DNA from: Desulfuromonadaceae bacterium | Lineage (GTDB): Bacteria; Desulfobacterota; Desulfuromonadia; Desulfuromonadales; Syntrophotaleaceae | Reading direction: 5' to 3' | Assembly: GCA_007134025.1 (NCBI GenBank) | Contig: SLLR01000024.1 | Coordinates: forward strand, 1-38,623 | Length of the DNA: 38,623 bases | In this document: piece by piece, positions 16,010 to 24,221 of the stretch | Position numbering within the stretch: position 1 is the stretch's first letter | How the letters are laid out: each line of letters starts with the position of its first letter | Position numbers and translations under genes: made by a program | The notes under the pieces: model-generated | The model's input: the letters and a program-made list of their open reading frames with translations, nothing else | What the model was told of the DNA's origin: nothing | The model's database searches: none

Positions 16010-18703
16010 ATGACTGACGCCACGGGGGTGACAGAGCAGGATCTGCTGGCGGCGGCCGATAGGGGCGACCTGGTGCTGACCGTCAACCGGCGTCTGGCCC
16101 GTTATCTGGTGCAGGCTTACGATGCGCAAATGCGGATTCGCGGCCGCACGGTGTGGAAAGCCCCTTCGATCGTGTTTCATCAGCAATGGCAACGGCGCCT
16201 GGCCGAAAGGTTGGGGTTGGACCGCCGGATGTTGTCTTCGGCCCAGATGCTGGTGTTATGGGAGCGGGCCATCAGGGAGGAAGAGCAGGGCAGCGGGGCT
16301 GACGAGCTGATGCGGATTGCCGATGCGGCCCGAACGGCGGATGCGGCCCATCGGCTGCTCTGTGACTACGATGTCTCTTTCACGGCACAGGAGGGAAGCG
16401 ACGATCATCGGGCTTTTCTGCGCTGGCGGCGGCGCTGGCAGCAATTGTGTGAGGGGGGGGGTTGGCAGGACCCCGCACTTCTCGGCAGAAAACTGGTAAA
16501 GGCGCTGGAGACGGCCCGAGCTTCGCTGCCGGGAACCCTGTGGCTGGCCGGTTTCGACGAACTGACGCCGATCGTCGAAGCCCTGATTCAGGTGCTGGAG
16601 CATCGCGGGGTATCTGTTTTTCGCTGGCAGTCGCCTTGCTGCCCGTCGGTGGTGGCCGGCAAAGTTTCCTATGCCGATTGTCAGGACGAATTGCGGCAAT
16701 GTGCGGGATGGGTGCGTCGTTTGCTGGAACAGAGCCGGGAACGTATCGGCATCGTGGTGTTCGACATGAACTCCTATCAGCGTCCCCTGCAAAGGATCTT
16801 TCGGGAGGAGCTGACTCCGGCGGCGCTGCTGCCGGATGCCGACAACGAAAAAGCTTTCAACCTGTCCCTGGGTACACCCCTGGCTCAGGAGCCAATGATC
16901 CTGGCGGCTTTTGAGCTTCTCGCTCTGGGTCGCAGCGTTGCTCTTGACCGCCTTGGTTTTTTGTTGCGGTCACCTTTTGTCTGGGGACATTCGGCCGAAG
17001 AAGTTTCCCGAGCATTGCTGGATCGGGAACTGCGAGCCCTGCGCATGAAGGAACTGCCCCTGAGGCAGGTGCTGCAATTTGCCGAGCAGGGATTCAAAAA
17101 AGGTGTTGGCCAAAGTGATATCTTCGCCCGTCAATTGGCGATTGTCCTCGAGTCGCTGGAGGACCGGGAGCTTTGCCTGCCTGGTGCCTGGGCCATCCAT
17201 TTTGCCGAGCTTCTTGACCGTTGTCAGTGGTCACGGGACCGGACCCTGAGCAGCCGGGAGTATCAGGTGTACGTGGCCTGGAAGGAGTTGCTGGCCGGCC
17301 TGGGCGGTCTCGACGGAGTTTCCGACCCCATGCCCCGGAGCGAGGCTCTGGCACTGCTGCGACGCCAGGCGGGGGAGATGGTCTTTCAGCCGGAAGGTTC
17401 CATGGGGCGCGTGCAGGTGCTTGGTCCGCTGGAAGCCGGCGGTATGCAGTTCGACGCCCTCTGGCTGGTCGGAGCACACGATGAGGTGTTGCCGGCAGCG
17501 GCCCGCCCCAACCCGTTTCTGCCACCGGCCCTGCAGCGGAGACTGAATATGCCTCACGCCGACCCGTCCCGGGAACTGGAGTATGGGCGGATCCTGGCGC
17601 GTCGACTGCTGGGAGCCGCCCCCGAGGTGGTGATCAGCTGGCCGCGACAGATGGAGGGCCGGGAGCGGCTGCCCAGTCCTTTGTTTGCCCATCTGCCACA
17701 AGTCGTGCCGTCGGTTGCGGAGAGTCGGCGGCCGGCCCGGTTGCTGCGTTTACCCACCGATTGTCTGGAGTGTTTTGAGGACGATGTCGGTCCCGCGCTG
17801 TCCGCTAACGAGCGGGTGGCCGGTGGAGCGGCGATCCTTAAGGATCAGGCCCTTTGCCCTTTTCGGGCCTTTGCCCGCCATCGGCTTGGAGCCCGGGCTC
17901 TGGAGTCGCCCGGCCCCGGGCTGGACGGTCTGGATCGCGGCGCTCTGGTGCATCGGGTGCTGGAACTGTTCTGGAACAAAACCGGCGACTGGCGGACTCT
18001 TGTCGAGCTCGACCCGCCACGCTGGAAAGAGCGGGCCCAAGAGTGTGTCGGACAGGCTCTGGGGGAACTGGAACGGCAGCGTCGTGTTCCCCTGTCGTTG
18101 AGCCAGCGCCGCCTGGAGGGCGCCCGCCTCGAGTCGATTCTCGGCGAATGGCTGGAAGTCGAAGCGAGCCGGCCGTCTTTCTCCGTGGTCTCTCTGGAAT
18201 CCTGGCATCGGCAGCAGTTCGGTCCGTTGCTGCTGCAGACCCGGATTGACCGTATCGACCGACTGGCCGATGGTACCCAGGTGATTATCGACTACAAAAC
18301 CGGTCAGACGTCCCTGGCCGACTGGCTTGGCGAGCGGCCGACGGAGCCGCAGCTGCCCTTGTACACCTTGAGCTGTTCCGAGGAGCTTCTGGGTGCCTTG
18401 GCCTTTGCCCGGGTGCGGCGGGGCGAGTGCGCCCTGGTCGGTCTCGGCTGTCGCAACGATCTGCTGCCGGGGGTGGACGCCGCCGCAGGGCATCGGCAGC
18501 TCGAAGCCCGGGGTGTTGCTGACTGGAGTGATTTGCTTCGTCGGTGGCGCCAGGCCCTGCAAGGGCTGGCCGACGAGTTTTGCGCGGGGCAGGCCGTCGT
18601 GCAGCCCCTTAACGAACAGCATGCCTGTACTTTCTGCGATCTGCATGCCCTGTGCCGGGTGGCCGACCGGAACCAGGGCTTGGATCAGGGAGGCACTTCA
18701 TGA
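16010..18703 (+). CDS. AddB-like nuclease subunit, DNA repair
   Basis: An 897-residue protein of the 'probable DNA repair protein' group related to AddB. The N-terminal half is helicase-like in layout but has no Walker A motif, so it probably does not hydrolyse ATP. The C-terminal PD-(D/E)XK nuclease domain has Asp761 and Lys763 in VIIDYKTG. Four cysteines, C616, C873, C876 and C882, reproduce the iron-sulfur spacing of AddB (a distant Cys, then CxxC-x5-C). The role is probably processing of double-strand breaks with the partner encoded next. ATG 16010 has AAAGGAG at 15989-15995, a rather long spacing. Its stop overlaps the partner's start (ATGA at 18700-18703), a sign of coupled translation. 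It is shorter than Bacillus AddB. Confidence 0.88.
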   Translation: MTDATGVTEQDLLAAADRGDLVLTVNRRLARYLVQAYDAQMRIRGRTVWKAPSIVFHQQWQRRLAERLGLDRRMLSSAQMLVLWERAIREEEQGSGADELMRIADAARTADAAHRLLCDYDVSFTAQEGSDDHRAFLRWRRRWQQLCEGGGWQDPALLGRKLVKALETARASLPGTLWLAGFDELTPIVEALIQVLEHRGVSVFRWQSPCCPSVVAGKVSYADCQDELRQCAGWVRRLLEQSRERIGIVVFDMNSYQRPLQRIFREELTPAALLPDADNEKAFNLSLGTPLAQEPMILAAFELLALGRSVALDRLGFLLRSPFVWGHSAEEVSRALLDRELRALRMKELPLRQVLQFAEQGFKKGVGQSDIFARQLAIVLESLEDRELCLPGAWAIHFAELLDRCQWSRDRTLSSREYQVYVAWKELLAGLGGLDGVSDPMPRSEALALLRRQAGEMVFQPEGSMGRVQVLGPLEAGGMQFDALWLVGAHDEVLPAAARPNPFLPPALQRRLNMPHADPSRELEYGRILARRLLGAAPEVVISWPRQMEGRERLPSPLFAHLPQVVPSVAESRRPARLLRLPTDCLECFEDDVGPALSANERVAGGAAILKDQALCPFRAFARHRLGARALESPGPGLDGLDRGALVHRVLELFWNKTGDWRTLVELDPPRWKERAQECVGQALGELERQRRVPLSLSQRRLEGARLESILGEWLEVEASRPSFSVVSLESWHRQQFGPLLLQTRIDRIDRLADGTQVIIDYKTGQTSLADWLGERPTEPQLPLYTLSCSEELLGALAFARVRRGECALVGLGCRNDLLPGVDAAAGHRQLEARGVADWSDLLRRWRQALQGLADEFCAGQAVVQPLNEQHACTFCDLHALCRVADRNQGLDQGGTS

Positions 18704-21700
18704 ACAGCAACAGAGGACCCATCCCGGATCTTGATGACCGCCGTCGCGCTCTCGACGTGGAGCGTTCCTGTATCGTCCAGGCACCGGCCGGAAGTGGCAA
18801 GACCGAGTTGCTGATCCAGCGGATTCTGGCCTTGCTTGGTACCGTCGAGCGTCCCGATGAAGTACTGGCCATCACCTTTACCCGCAAAGCCGCCGGAGAA
18901 ATGCGCGATCGCCTGCTTCGAGCTCTGGAATCAGCGGCCGGTCCGGCACCGGCGGAAGAACACGCCCGAACGACCTGGCAACTGGCCCGCGCGGTTGTGG
19001 CCAACGACGAACGCCGCCAGTGGCGGTTGCGGGACAATCCGGTTCAGCTCTCGATCCAGACCATTGACAGCTTTTGTGCCTCCCTGGTCAGGCGGATGCC
19101 TTGGCTGTCCCGCTTCGGCGCTCAGGCGGCGATTGTCGACGATGCCGAAGAGCTCTACCGCGAGGCGGCGGAAAAGGTTCTGGACCTGGCGGATGGCACC
19201 GATGCCTGTGCTCAGGCGGCCTGCCTGTTACTGGGACATCTGGACAACCGCATGGAACGCCTAAGGAACCTTCTGGTGGGCATGCTCGGGCGGCGGGATC
19301 AGTGGCTTCGGCATCTCTACGGACAGGCAGCGGATCAGCAGCGGACAACCCTCGAAAAGGGTCTGCGTTCGCTGGCGGAGGGTTTTCTTGAACAGCTGGA
19401 TTGCGCCCTGTCCGAGGAACACAAACGTGAGCTGCTGCGTCTGGGAACCTTTGCCGCGGACAACCTCCCGAATTCGGCACACAACCACGGGATCGCCGCC
19501 CTGCAAGGCCAGACGCAGTTTCCCGCCCCCGTCGTCGAGGACATTGCCCGGTGGCGGGCGCTGGCCGATCTGTTGCTGACCGGTGGCGGCAGCCTGCGCA
19601 AGCGCCTGGACAAGAACTGCGGATTTCCTCCCGGCAACCGCCAGCCCTTTGTCGACATGAAGCTCGCCATGTCGGCCCTGCTTGAGGAACTGGCACCACG
19701 GCGGGATCTGGTCCGCCTGTTCAACGAGATAAGAGGCCTGCCGTCGGTTCTTTATGAAGAAGACCAGTGGCGGGTGCTGCAGGCATTGACCACTCTGCTT
19801 CCTCGGGCAGTGGCCGAACTGTGGCTGGTCTTCAAGCAGCGCGGACAGTGCGATTTTGTCCAGGTGGCCCTGGCGGCCGTCCAGGCCCTTGGCAGCAGTC
19901 AGGAACCGAGTGAACTGTTGCTTCGCCTTGACAGCCGCATCCGCCATATTCTGGTGGACGAGTTTCAGGATACCTCCTTCGGGCAGTTTCTGCTGCTGCA
20001 GAAACTCACCGAAGGCTGGCAGGCACAGGACGGCCGAACCCTGTTTCTGGTGGGGGATCCGATGCAGTCCATCTACCGGTTTCGCGAAGCCGAAGTCGGC
20101 CTCTATTTGCAGGCCCGTCAGCAGGGGATAGGCTCATTGCGTCTTGAGCCGCTGACTCTGTGCGCCAACTTTCGTTCCCAACGAGGTATCGTCGACTGGC
20201 TCAATCAAGTCTTTCCGGATCTGTTCCCAAATCAAGAAGACGCCGCTCTGGGGGGGGTCACTTATGCTCCGTCTATCGCCGCCAGGGAAGCGTTGGCAGC
20301 ACCGGCGGTCACCTGTCATCCCGCTGTCGGTCTCGACGATGAAGTCGAAGCCCTGAAGGTCTTGGAACTGGTGTGCCGGGCCCGAGAGGAGAATCCGCAA
20401 GGCAGTGTGGCGGTTCTGGTGCGGGCCCGCTCCCATCTGACAGCGATTCTGGCGGCGTTTCGCAACGCCGGATTGCGATTTAAAGCCCAGGACATCGATT
20501 TCTTGGGCGCCCGGCCCGTTGCCCGGGATCTGCAGGCGCTGACCCGCGCCTTGCTGCATCCCGCCGATCGGGTCGCCACCCTGGCTGTGCTTCGAGCTCC
20601 CTGGTGCGGCCTGAACCTGGCGGATCTCCATGCCCTGTTCGGTGCGGCGGACGAGCTGTCGCTGGTCGAATTGATGCGGCAACCGCGACGCCTTTTTTAC
20701 CTTTCCGACCTGGGTCGCAACAACCTGGAGCGGCTTGTTGCGGTTTTTCGGCACAGCCTGGCCCAGCGCGGCCGGGTGTCTCTGCGGGAACGGGTGGAAG
20801 GCGCCTGGTTGGCTCTTGGCGGGCCCTGTTGCGTCGATGAGGCCGGTCTGACGGACGCCGACGGGTTTTTTGCCCTTCTGGAAGGGTTGGATCAGGGAGG
20901 CGACCTGTTGCCCTTTGAATCTCTGGCCGAAAAACTCGCTGTTCTGTACGCAGCACCCGATCCACTGGCTGACGATTCCCTTCAGGTCATGACTATTCAC
21001 AAGGCCAAGGGGCTGGAATTCGACACAGTCATTCTGCCCGGTCTCGGGCGACGGCCTCCGGCCGAAAAGCCTGTGCTCATGCGCTGGCTCGAACTGCCGA
21101 AGATTGGTCTGCTGCTGGCCCCCCTGGCTCCTGCCGGAAGTCGCTTGCGGGACGGAATCTACGACTTAATCGGTCGTATCGAAAAACAGAAAACCGACAT
21201 GGAGTTATCCCGCGTGCTTTACGTCGCCGCTACCCGGGCAAAAAACAGGCTTCACCTGCTGGGGCACGCGCAACCGTCCAACGACGAACAGCCTCGCCCT
21301 GAAAAAGGTTCGTTTCTGGAAAAGTTGTGGCCGGCGTTCGCCTCTGTGTACAGCCAAGTCGAGGGAGCCCAAGCGTCGACAGAGCAGGCGTTGCCACCCG
21401 GGGTTTTATTGCGTCGATTGCCCGAAGGCTGGCTGCCGCCGCAATTGCCCGCCGGTTGCGCGGAAGATTCTGGAGATCCGCTGCGACCTTCCGCAGTGAC
21501 GGAACAGGAGGGCGATGGTTCACTCCATCCGCACACCGATGAAGGACGTCACATCGGCACCCTGCTTCACCAGATTCTGGAACAAATGGTGCGGGAAGGA
21601 ACCACCGCCTGGGATGATGACCTTTTGGCTTTACAAGTGCCCGCATGGAGTCATGCTCTGAGCCAGCGCGGTGTTGCCCTGTGCCGCCTGGAAGAGGCGG

Positions 21701-22062
21701 TGGCCAGGGTTCGGCTTGCGCTGAAGACCGTTATTCGTGGAGAGCGGGGCCGTTGGCTGCTGGCGCGTCACCGCCAGGGCGACTGCGAACTGGCCTTGTC
21801 CGGGGTGCTTGACGGGCAATTGGTCCACGCGGTGATCGATCGCACTTTTATCGATGATGAGGGGACTCGCTGGATCATTGATTACAAGACCAGCGTCCCC
21901 AGGCAGGGCAATCTGAAAGATTTTCTGTCTCAGGAAGGGGAACGCTATCGGCGGCAGATGACCATTTACCGACGTTTGTTCAGGGAACTGGAACCCGAGG
22001 CGTCAATTCGTGCGGCCCTCTACTTTCCCCTTCTGGACGGCTGGTTTGAGTACGAGCACTGA
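18700..22062 (+). CDS. AddA-like UvrD-family helicase-nuclease
   Basis: A 1120-residue superfamily 1 helicase with a C-terminal nuclease. Helicase motifs in order: I (APAGSGKTELL, Lys34), Ia (ITFTRKAAGEM), II (ILVDEFQDTS), III (LVGDPMQSIYRFREAEV), IV (CANFRSQ), V (TIHKAKGLEFDTVILPG) and VI (LYVAATRAKNRLHLLG). The PD-(D/E)XK nuclease has Asp1061 and Lys1063 in WIIDYKTS. Length and layout match AddA. With the upstream gene it should form a two-nuclease complex that unwinds and resects broken DNA ends for RecA. ATG 18700 is chosen over the earlier in-frame start because AGGGAGG precedes it and it overlaps the upstream stop by ATGA. A RecBCD system is not seen in the window. Confidence 0.92.
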   Translation: MNSNRGPIPDLDDRRRALDVERSCIVQAPAGSGKTELLIQRILALLGTVERPDEVLAITFTRKAAGEMRDRLLRALESAAGPAPAEEHARTTWQLARAVVANDERRQWRLRDNPVQLSIQTIDSFCASLVRRMPWLSRFGAQAAIVDDAEELYREAAEKVLDLADGTDACAQAACLLLGHLDNRMERLRNLLVGMLGRRDQWLRHLYGQAADQQRTTLEKGLRSLAEGFLEQLDCALSEEHKRELLRLGTFAADNLPNSAHNHGIAALQGQTQFPAPVVEDIARWRALADLLLTGGGSLRKRLDKNCGFPPGNRQPFVDMKLAMSALLEELAPRRDLVRLFNEIRGLPSVLYEEDQWRVLQALTTLLPRAVAELWLVFKQRGQCDFVQVALAAVQALGSSQEPSELLLRLDSRIRHILVDEFQDTSFGQFLLLQKLTEGWQAQDGRTLFLVGDPMQSIYRFREAEVGLYLQARQQGIGSLRLEPLTLCANFRSQRGIVDWLNQVFPDLFPNQEDAALGGVTYAPSIAAREALAAPAVTCHPAVGLDDEVEALKVLELVCRAREENPQGSVAVLVRARSHLTAILAAFRNAGLRFKAQDIDFLGARPVARDLQALTRALLHPADRVATLAVLRAPWCGLNLADLHALFGAADELSLVELMRQPRRLFYLSDLGRNNLERLVAVFRHSLAQRGRVSLRERVEGAWLALGGPCCVDEAGLTDADGFFALLEGLDQGGDLLPFESLAEKLAVLYAAPDPLADDSLQVMTIHKAKGLEFDTVILPGLGRRPPAEKPVLMRWLELPKIGLLLAPLAPAGSRLRDGIYDLIGRIEKQKTDMELSRVLYVAATRAKNRLHLLGHAQPSNDEQPRPEKGSFLEKLWPAFASVYSQVEGAQASTEQALPPGVLLRRLPEGWLPPQLPAGCAEDSGDPLRPSAVTEQEGDGSLHPHTDEGRHIGTLLHQILEQMVREGTTAWDDDLLALQVPAWSHALSQRGVALCRLEEAVARVRLALKTVIRGERGRWLLARHRQGDCELALSGVLDGQLVHAVIDRTFIDDEGTRWIIDYKTSVPRQGNLKDFLSQEGERYRRQMTIYRRLFRELEPEASIRAALYFPLLDGWFEYEH

Positions 22063-22401
22063 ACGGTTGCACAGGCCGATGCTGTTTTCCAGTCGCCGGT
22101 GGGAGGGGCCTGAAGACTTTTTACCGCAGTTCGCGGGGCAGTTAACCCGTTGCTCTGCAAACCAGACGGTTCTGCTGGGATTTTTTTGGTCTTTTCCGAA
22201 TCGAACTTGATTTTTTTTCTAAACTGCGGCAGGCTGACGGATAATTGTTTTATTGTTCGCCGATCCAAGGCCGCGGAAGCAATTGCTTGTGGCCGAGGTG
22301 GGCGGTCCACTGAAATTCAAATGCCGCGCTGCAACCCGTAACAGTCAACCGCCGTCGAATGATCGGGAATCACCCCGTTGCCACCAGAAAGGAACCCCTG
22401 T
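22063..22401 (+). other. intergenic region with a palindrome
   Basis: No gene is supported in these 339 bases. AAGCAATTGCTT (22277-22288) is a perfect 12-bp palindrome flanked by GGCC at 22269-22272 and 22291-22294. A -10-like GATAAT lies at 22240-22245 without a good -35. The palindrome would be at about +25 to +36, a position suited to a repressor. No clear terminator follows the AddA-like gene. Confidence 0.35.
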
Positions 22402-22677
22402 ATGCCGAAATATGTCATTGAACGTGAAATCCCCGGAGCCGGAAGCCTTACCGCCGAAGACTTTCAGGCGATTTCTCAAAAATCCTGCAGTGTTCTGCAG
22501 GAACTGGGACCGCAGATCCAGTGGGTAGAAAGTTATGTGACCGACGAAAAGATCTACTGCATATACATCGCGCCCAATGCCGATATGGTCATGGAACATG
22601 CCAAGCAGGGAGGTTTTCCGGCAAACAGTGTCGCCGAAGTCCGGAATGTTATCAGCCCGGTGACGGCCGAAGGTTAG
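22402..22677 (+). CDS. DUF4242 (SCO4226-like) small protein
   Basis: A 91-residue single-domain protein: PKYVIEREIPGAGSLTAEDF, then a helix with SCSVLQELG, the strand pair WVESYVTDEKIYCIYIAPN, and a final EHAKQGGFPANSVAEVR. This is the ferredoxin-like fold pattern of DUF4242; an actinobacterial member (SCO4226) is described as nickel-binding. Whether this protein binds metal cannot be judged from sequence alone. ATG 22402 is chosen for its AGAAAGGAA ribosome site and because the family begins with PKYVIER-like sequence. It is a single-gene unit closed by a strong terminator at 22721. Confidence 0.82.
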   Translation: MPKYVIEREIPGAGSLTAEDFQAISQKSCSVLQELGPQIQWVESYVTDEKIYCIYIAPNADMVMEHAKQGGFPANSVAEVRNVISPVTAEG

Positions 22678-22720
22678 TCCTGTTGTAAAATGTTTGACAG
22701 CGCCGCATTTTTAATGAATT

Positions 22721-22745
22721 CCGCCCGCTTCCGGGCGGTTTTTTT
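22721..22745 (+). terminator. intrinsic terminator after the DUF4242 gene
   Basis: CCGCCCG (22721-22727) and CGGGCGG (22732-22738) form a perfect 7-bp stem with a CTTC loop, followed by seven T (22739-22745). Confidence 0.93.
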
Positions 22746-22890
22746 ATGCGACTGAAGAGAGCCTTCGAAGAAATTGACCGTCGATAAATACCGGGTTCAG
22801 CCATTGACGGCGGCGGGGATACGAATTATATTATTCCTCGTCGTCCAAGGCGCTATCCCGCTTCACCATTTCCAAGGAGAGGTACGACCC

Positions 22891-23124
22891 ATGCTTTTCA
22901 GAAACAAATGCAAAACCTGTGATTATTGGACTGTTTTTGAACTGAAAATCAAGGACGATAAGGCCTTGAAAATCTGCACTCACTGTCAGCACCAGGAAGA
23001 AATCGACTGGAACAGCAATGCCGAAACCCTGATAAGTGATGGTGAAAAGGATGTAAGGGCTCTGCAGGGCCATTTCCCCGCCCTGGCCCGCCTGAAAAAT
23101 CGCGGCGACCACATCCGCTTATAG
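22891..23124 (+). CDS. small double-CxxC protein, copy 1
   Basis: A 77-residue protein that I cannot assign to a named family. Cys7-x2-Cys10 and Cys29-x2-Cys32 look like a zinc-ribbon or redox metal site; the second pair lies in CTHCQH. The C-terminal half is charged and helical and ends LKNRGDHIRL. It is clearly paralogous to the gene at 23331: same cysteine spacing (C-x2-C-x18-C-x2-C), the same CTHCQH, and a similar final LKNxGDHIxL. ATG 22891 has a strong AAGGAGAGG ribosome site (22874-22882). The frame is open upstream to 22774, but that part is not shared with the paralogue. Role unknown. Confidence 0.75.
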   Translation: MLFRNKCKTCDYWTVFELKIKDDKALKICTHCQHQEEIDWNSNAETLISDGEKDVRALQGHFPALARLKNRGDHIRL

Positions 23125-23330
23125 CCATTGCCGTTCCCCCCATGCGATCCCGTCGTTTTCCCAGCATTTGGTAGCCGTTGCATCGTTTCTGGCAGCCATG
23201 CTGGAAGCGGTTGCCGTCGTTTCTGGTTGCGTTTCGCACCGAGGTTAAATAATCATCGTTTTGCTGTTCAGCAACGGGCCCGTGCCGGTTTGTGGGGCCA
23301 TTTAATCGTGACATAACCAGGATGTTTTCA

Positions 23331-23594
23331 ATGATAACCAAACGCGAAGTTAAGCCGATTCTGCATCGGCAGAAATGCAAGAATTGCAACTTTTATACAG
23401 TTCATCGAGTAATCCCCGCCGGCGAAAAAGCCGTCGATACCTGTACCCATTGTCAGCACGCGGTGGAAATTCCCTGGGACCATGAAATCAAGGCCTCTTT
23501 CAAAAATAAAGAGAAGTTTTTTAAAAATCTGGAAGAACTTTATCCGGAGCTGAGGGATCTTAAAAATCCCGGGGATCATATTAGTCTGGATTGA
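23331..23594 (+). CDS. small double-CxxC protein, copy 2
   Basis: An 87-residue paralogue of the protein encoded at 22891. Cysteines 16, 19, 38 and 41 keep the C-x2-C-x18-C-x2-C spacing, with KCKNCNFYTV and DTCTHCQH as the metal-site segments and LKNPGDHISLD at the end. The C-terminal half is lysine-rich and probably helical. The start is placed at ATG 23331, with CAGGAT about 8 bases before it; ATG 23322 is in frame but would have no room for that site. The two copies are separated by 206 bases without an obvious repeat, so the duplication is old. No transmembrane or signal segment. Function unknown. Confidence 0.75.
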   Translation: MITKREVKPILHRQKCKNCNFYTVHRVIPAGEKAVDTCTHCQHAVEIPWDHEIKASFKNKEKFFKNLEELYPELRDLKNPGDHISLD

Positions 23595-23641
23595 AGGGGC
23601 ATTATATTTTTCTGCAAATGAATCTTTTTTTAGGAGGAAGC

Positions 23642-23911
23642 ATGTTTATCAGATTGATTATCGCCGATGAAGAAAAGGCCCGCAGCCGGGGACTGGAGCC
23701 GGTCAATGAACTGGCATGCAACGAAAAGTACTGTAATGATTCCGAGGGCTACCCGGTTTTTCTCCTTCCCAACGAGCAACTGCTGGACTGTGGCACCTGG
23801 CGTGAATTGCGGGATGAATGCGGCGCCACCATGGAAACGGACAATCTCACCAAGTTGTGTCTCGGAGTAGGTATTCCCCGCGATGAGCCAGGCGTGACTC
23901 TGGTGAAATAA
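23642..23911 (+). CDS. 89-residue cysteine-containing protein, unknown
   Basis: A small soluble protein I do not recognise. It opens FIRLIIADEEKARSRGLEPV and has five cysteines (26, 31, 50, 60, 73), including an ELACNEKYC segment and LLDCGTWRELRDECG. The spread of cysteines could bind a metal or form disulfides, but there is no standard motif and no signal peptide. ATG 23642 has a strong AGGAGGA ribosome site (23631-23637), and the gene lies 47 bases after the second double-CxxC gene, so the three may form one operon ending at the terminator at 24003. Start and reality of the gene are well supported; function is not. Confidence 0.7.
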   Translation: MFIRLIIADEEKARSRGLEPVNELACNEKYCNDSEGYPVFLLPNEQLLDCGTWRELRDECGATMETDNLTKLCLGVGIPRDEPGVTLVK

Positions 23912-24002
23912 CAAAGGATCGGCAAACACATTACCCGTTGTTTAACTCAGCTTGTTCACCAACGCAGGCTTTGGCATGTTTCGCGTCGCGACCAGTTTTG
24001 AG

Positions 24003-24032
24003 GCCTCTCCTGATTCCAGGGGAGGCTTTTTT
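24003..24032 (+). terminator. intrinsic terminator
   Basis: GCCTCTCC (24003-24010) pairs with GGGGAGGC (24019-24026), with one G-T pair and an eight-base loop, followed by six T. It closes the small-gene cluster before the GTPase gene. Confidence 0.88.
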
Positions 24033-24221
24033 CGGGCTTGAATTTTTTTGCTCGAGGGAGCCTGGCAGGAGCAGCTCAGTGTCGCAGGCCGGCTTGTTGT
24101 AGGCCCTGTCTCATACCGGTTACTCTGAAAAGGTTTCGGTTGTGCTTTTTCATGACTTTGCTATGCTCTTCAGGCCAAAAGGAGTTTAAAATAAGCCCCG
24201 GTTTGATAAGGATGTTTGAAG

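Noticed and set aside
22168-22190. Possible terminator after the AddA-like gene (CCAG/CTGG followed by seven T)
   Set aside because: Only a 4-bp broken stem, too weak to call.
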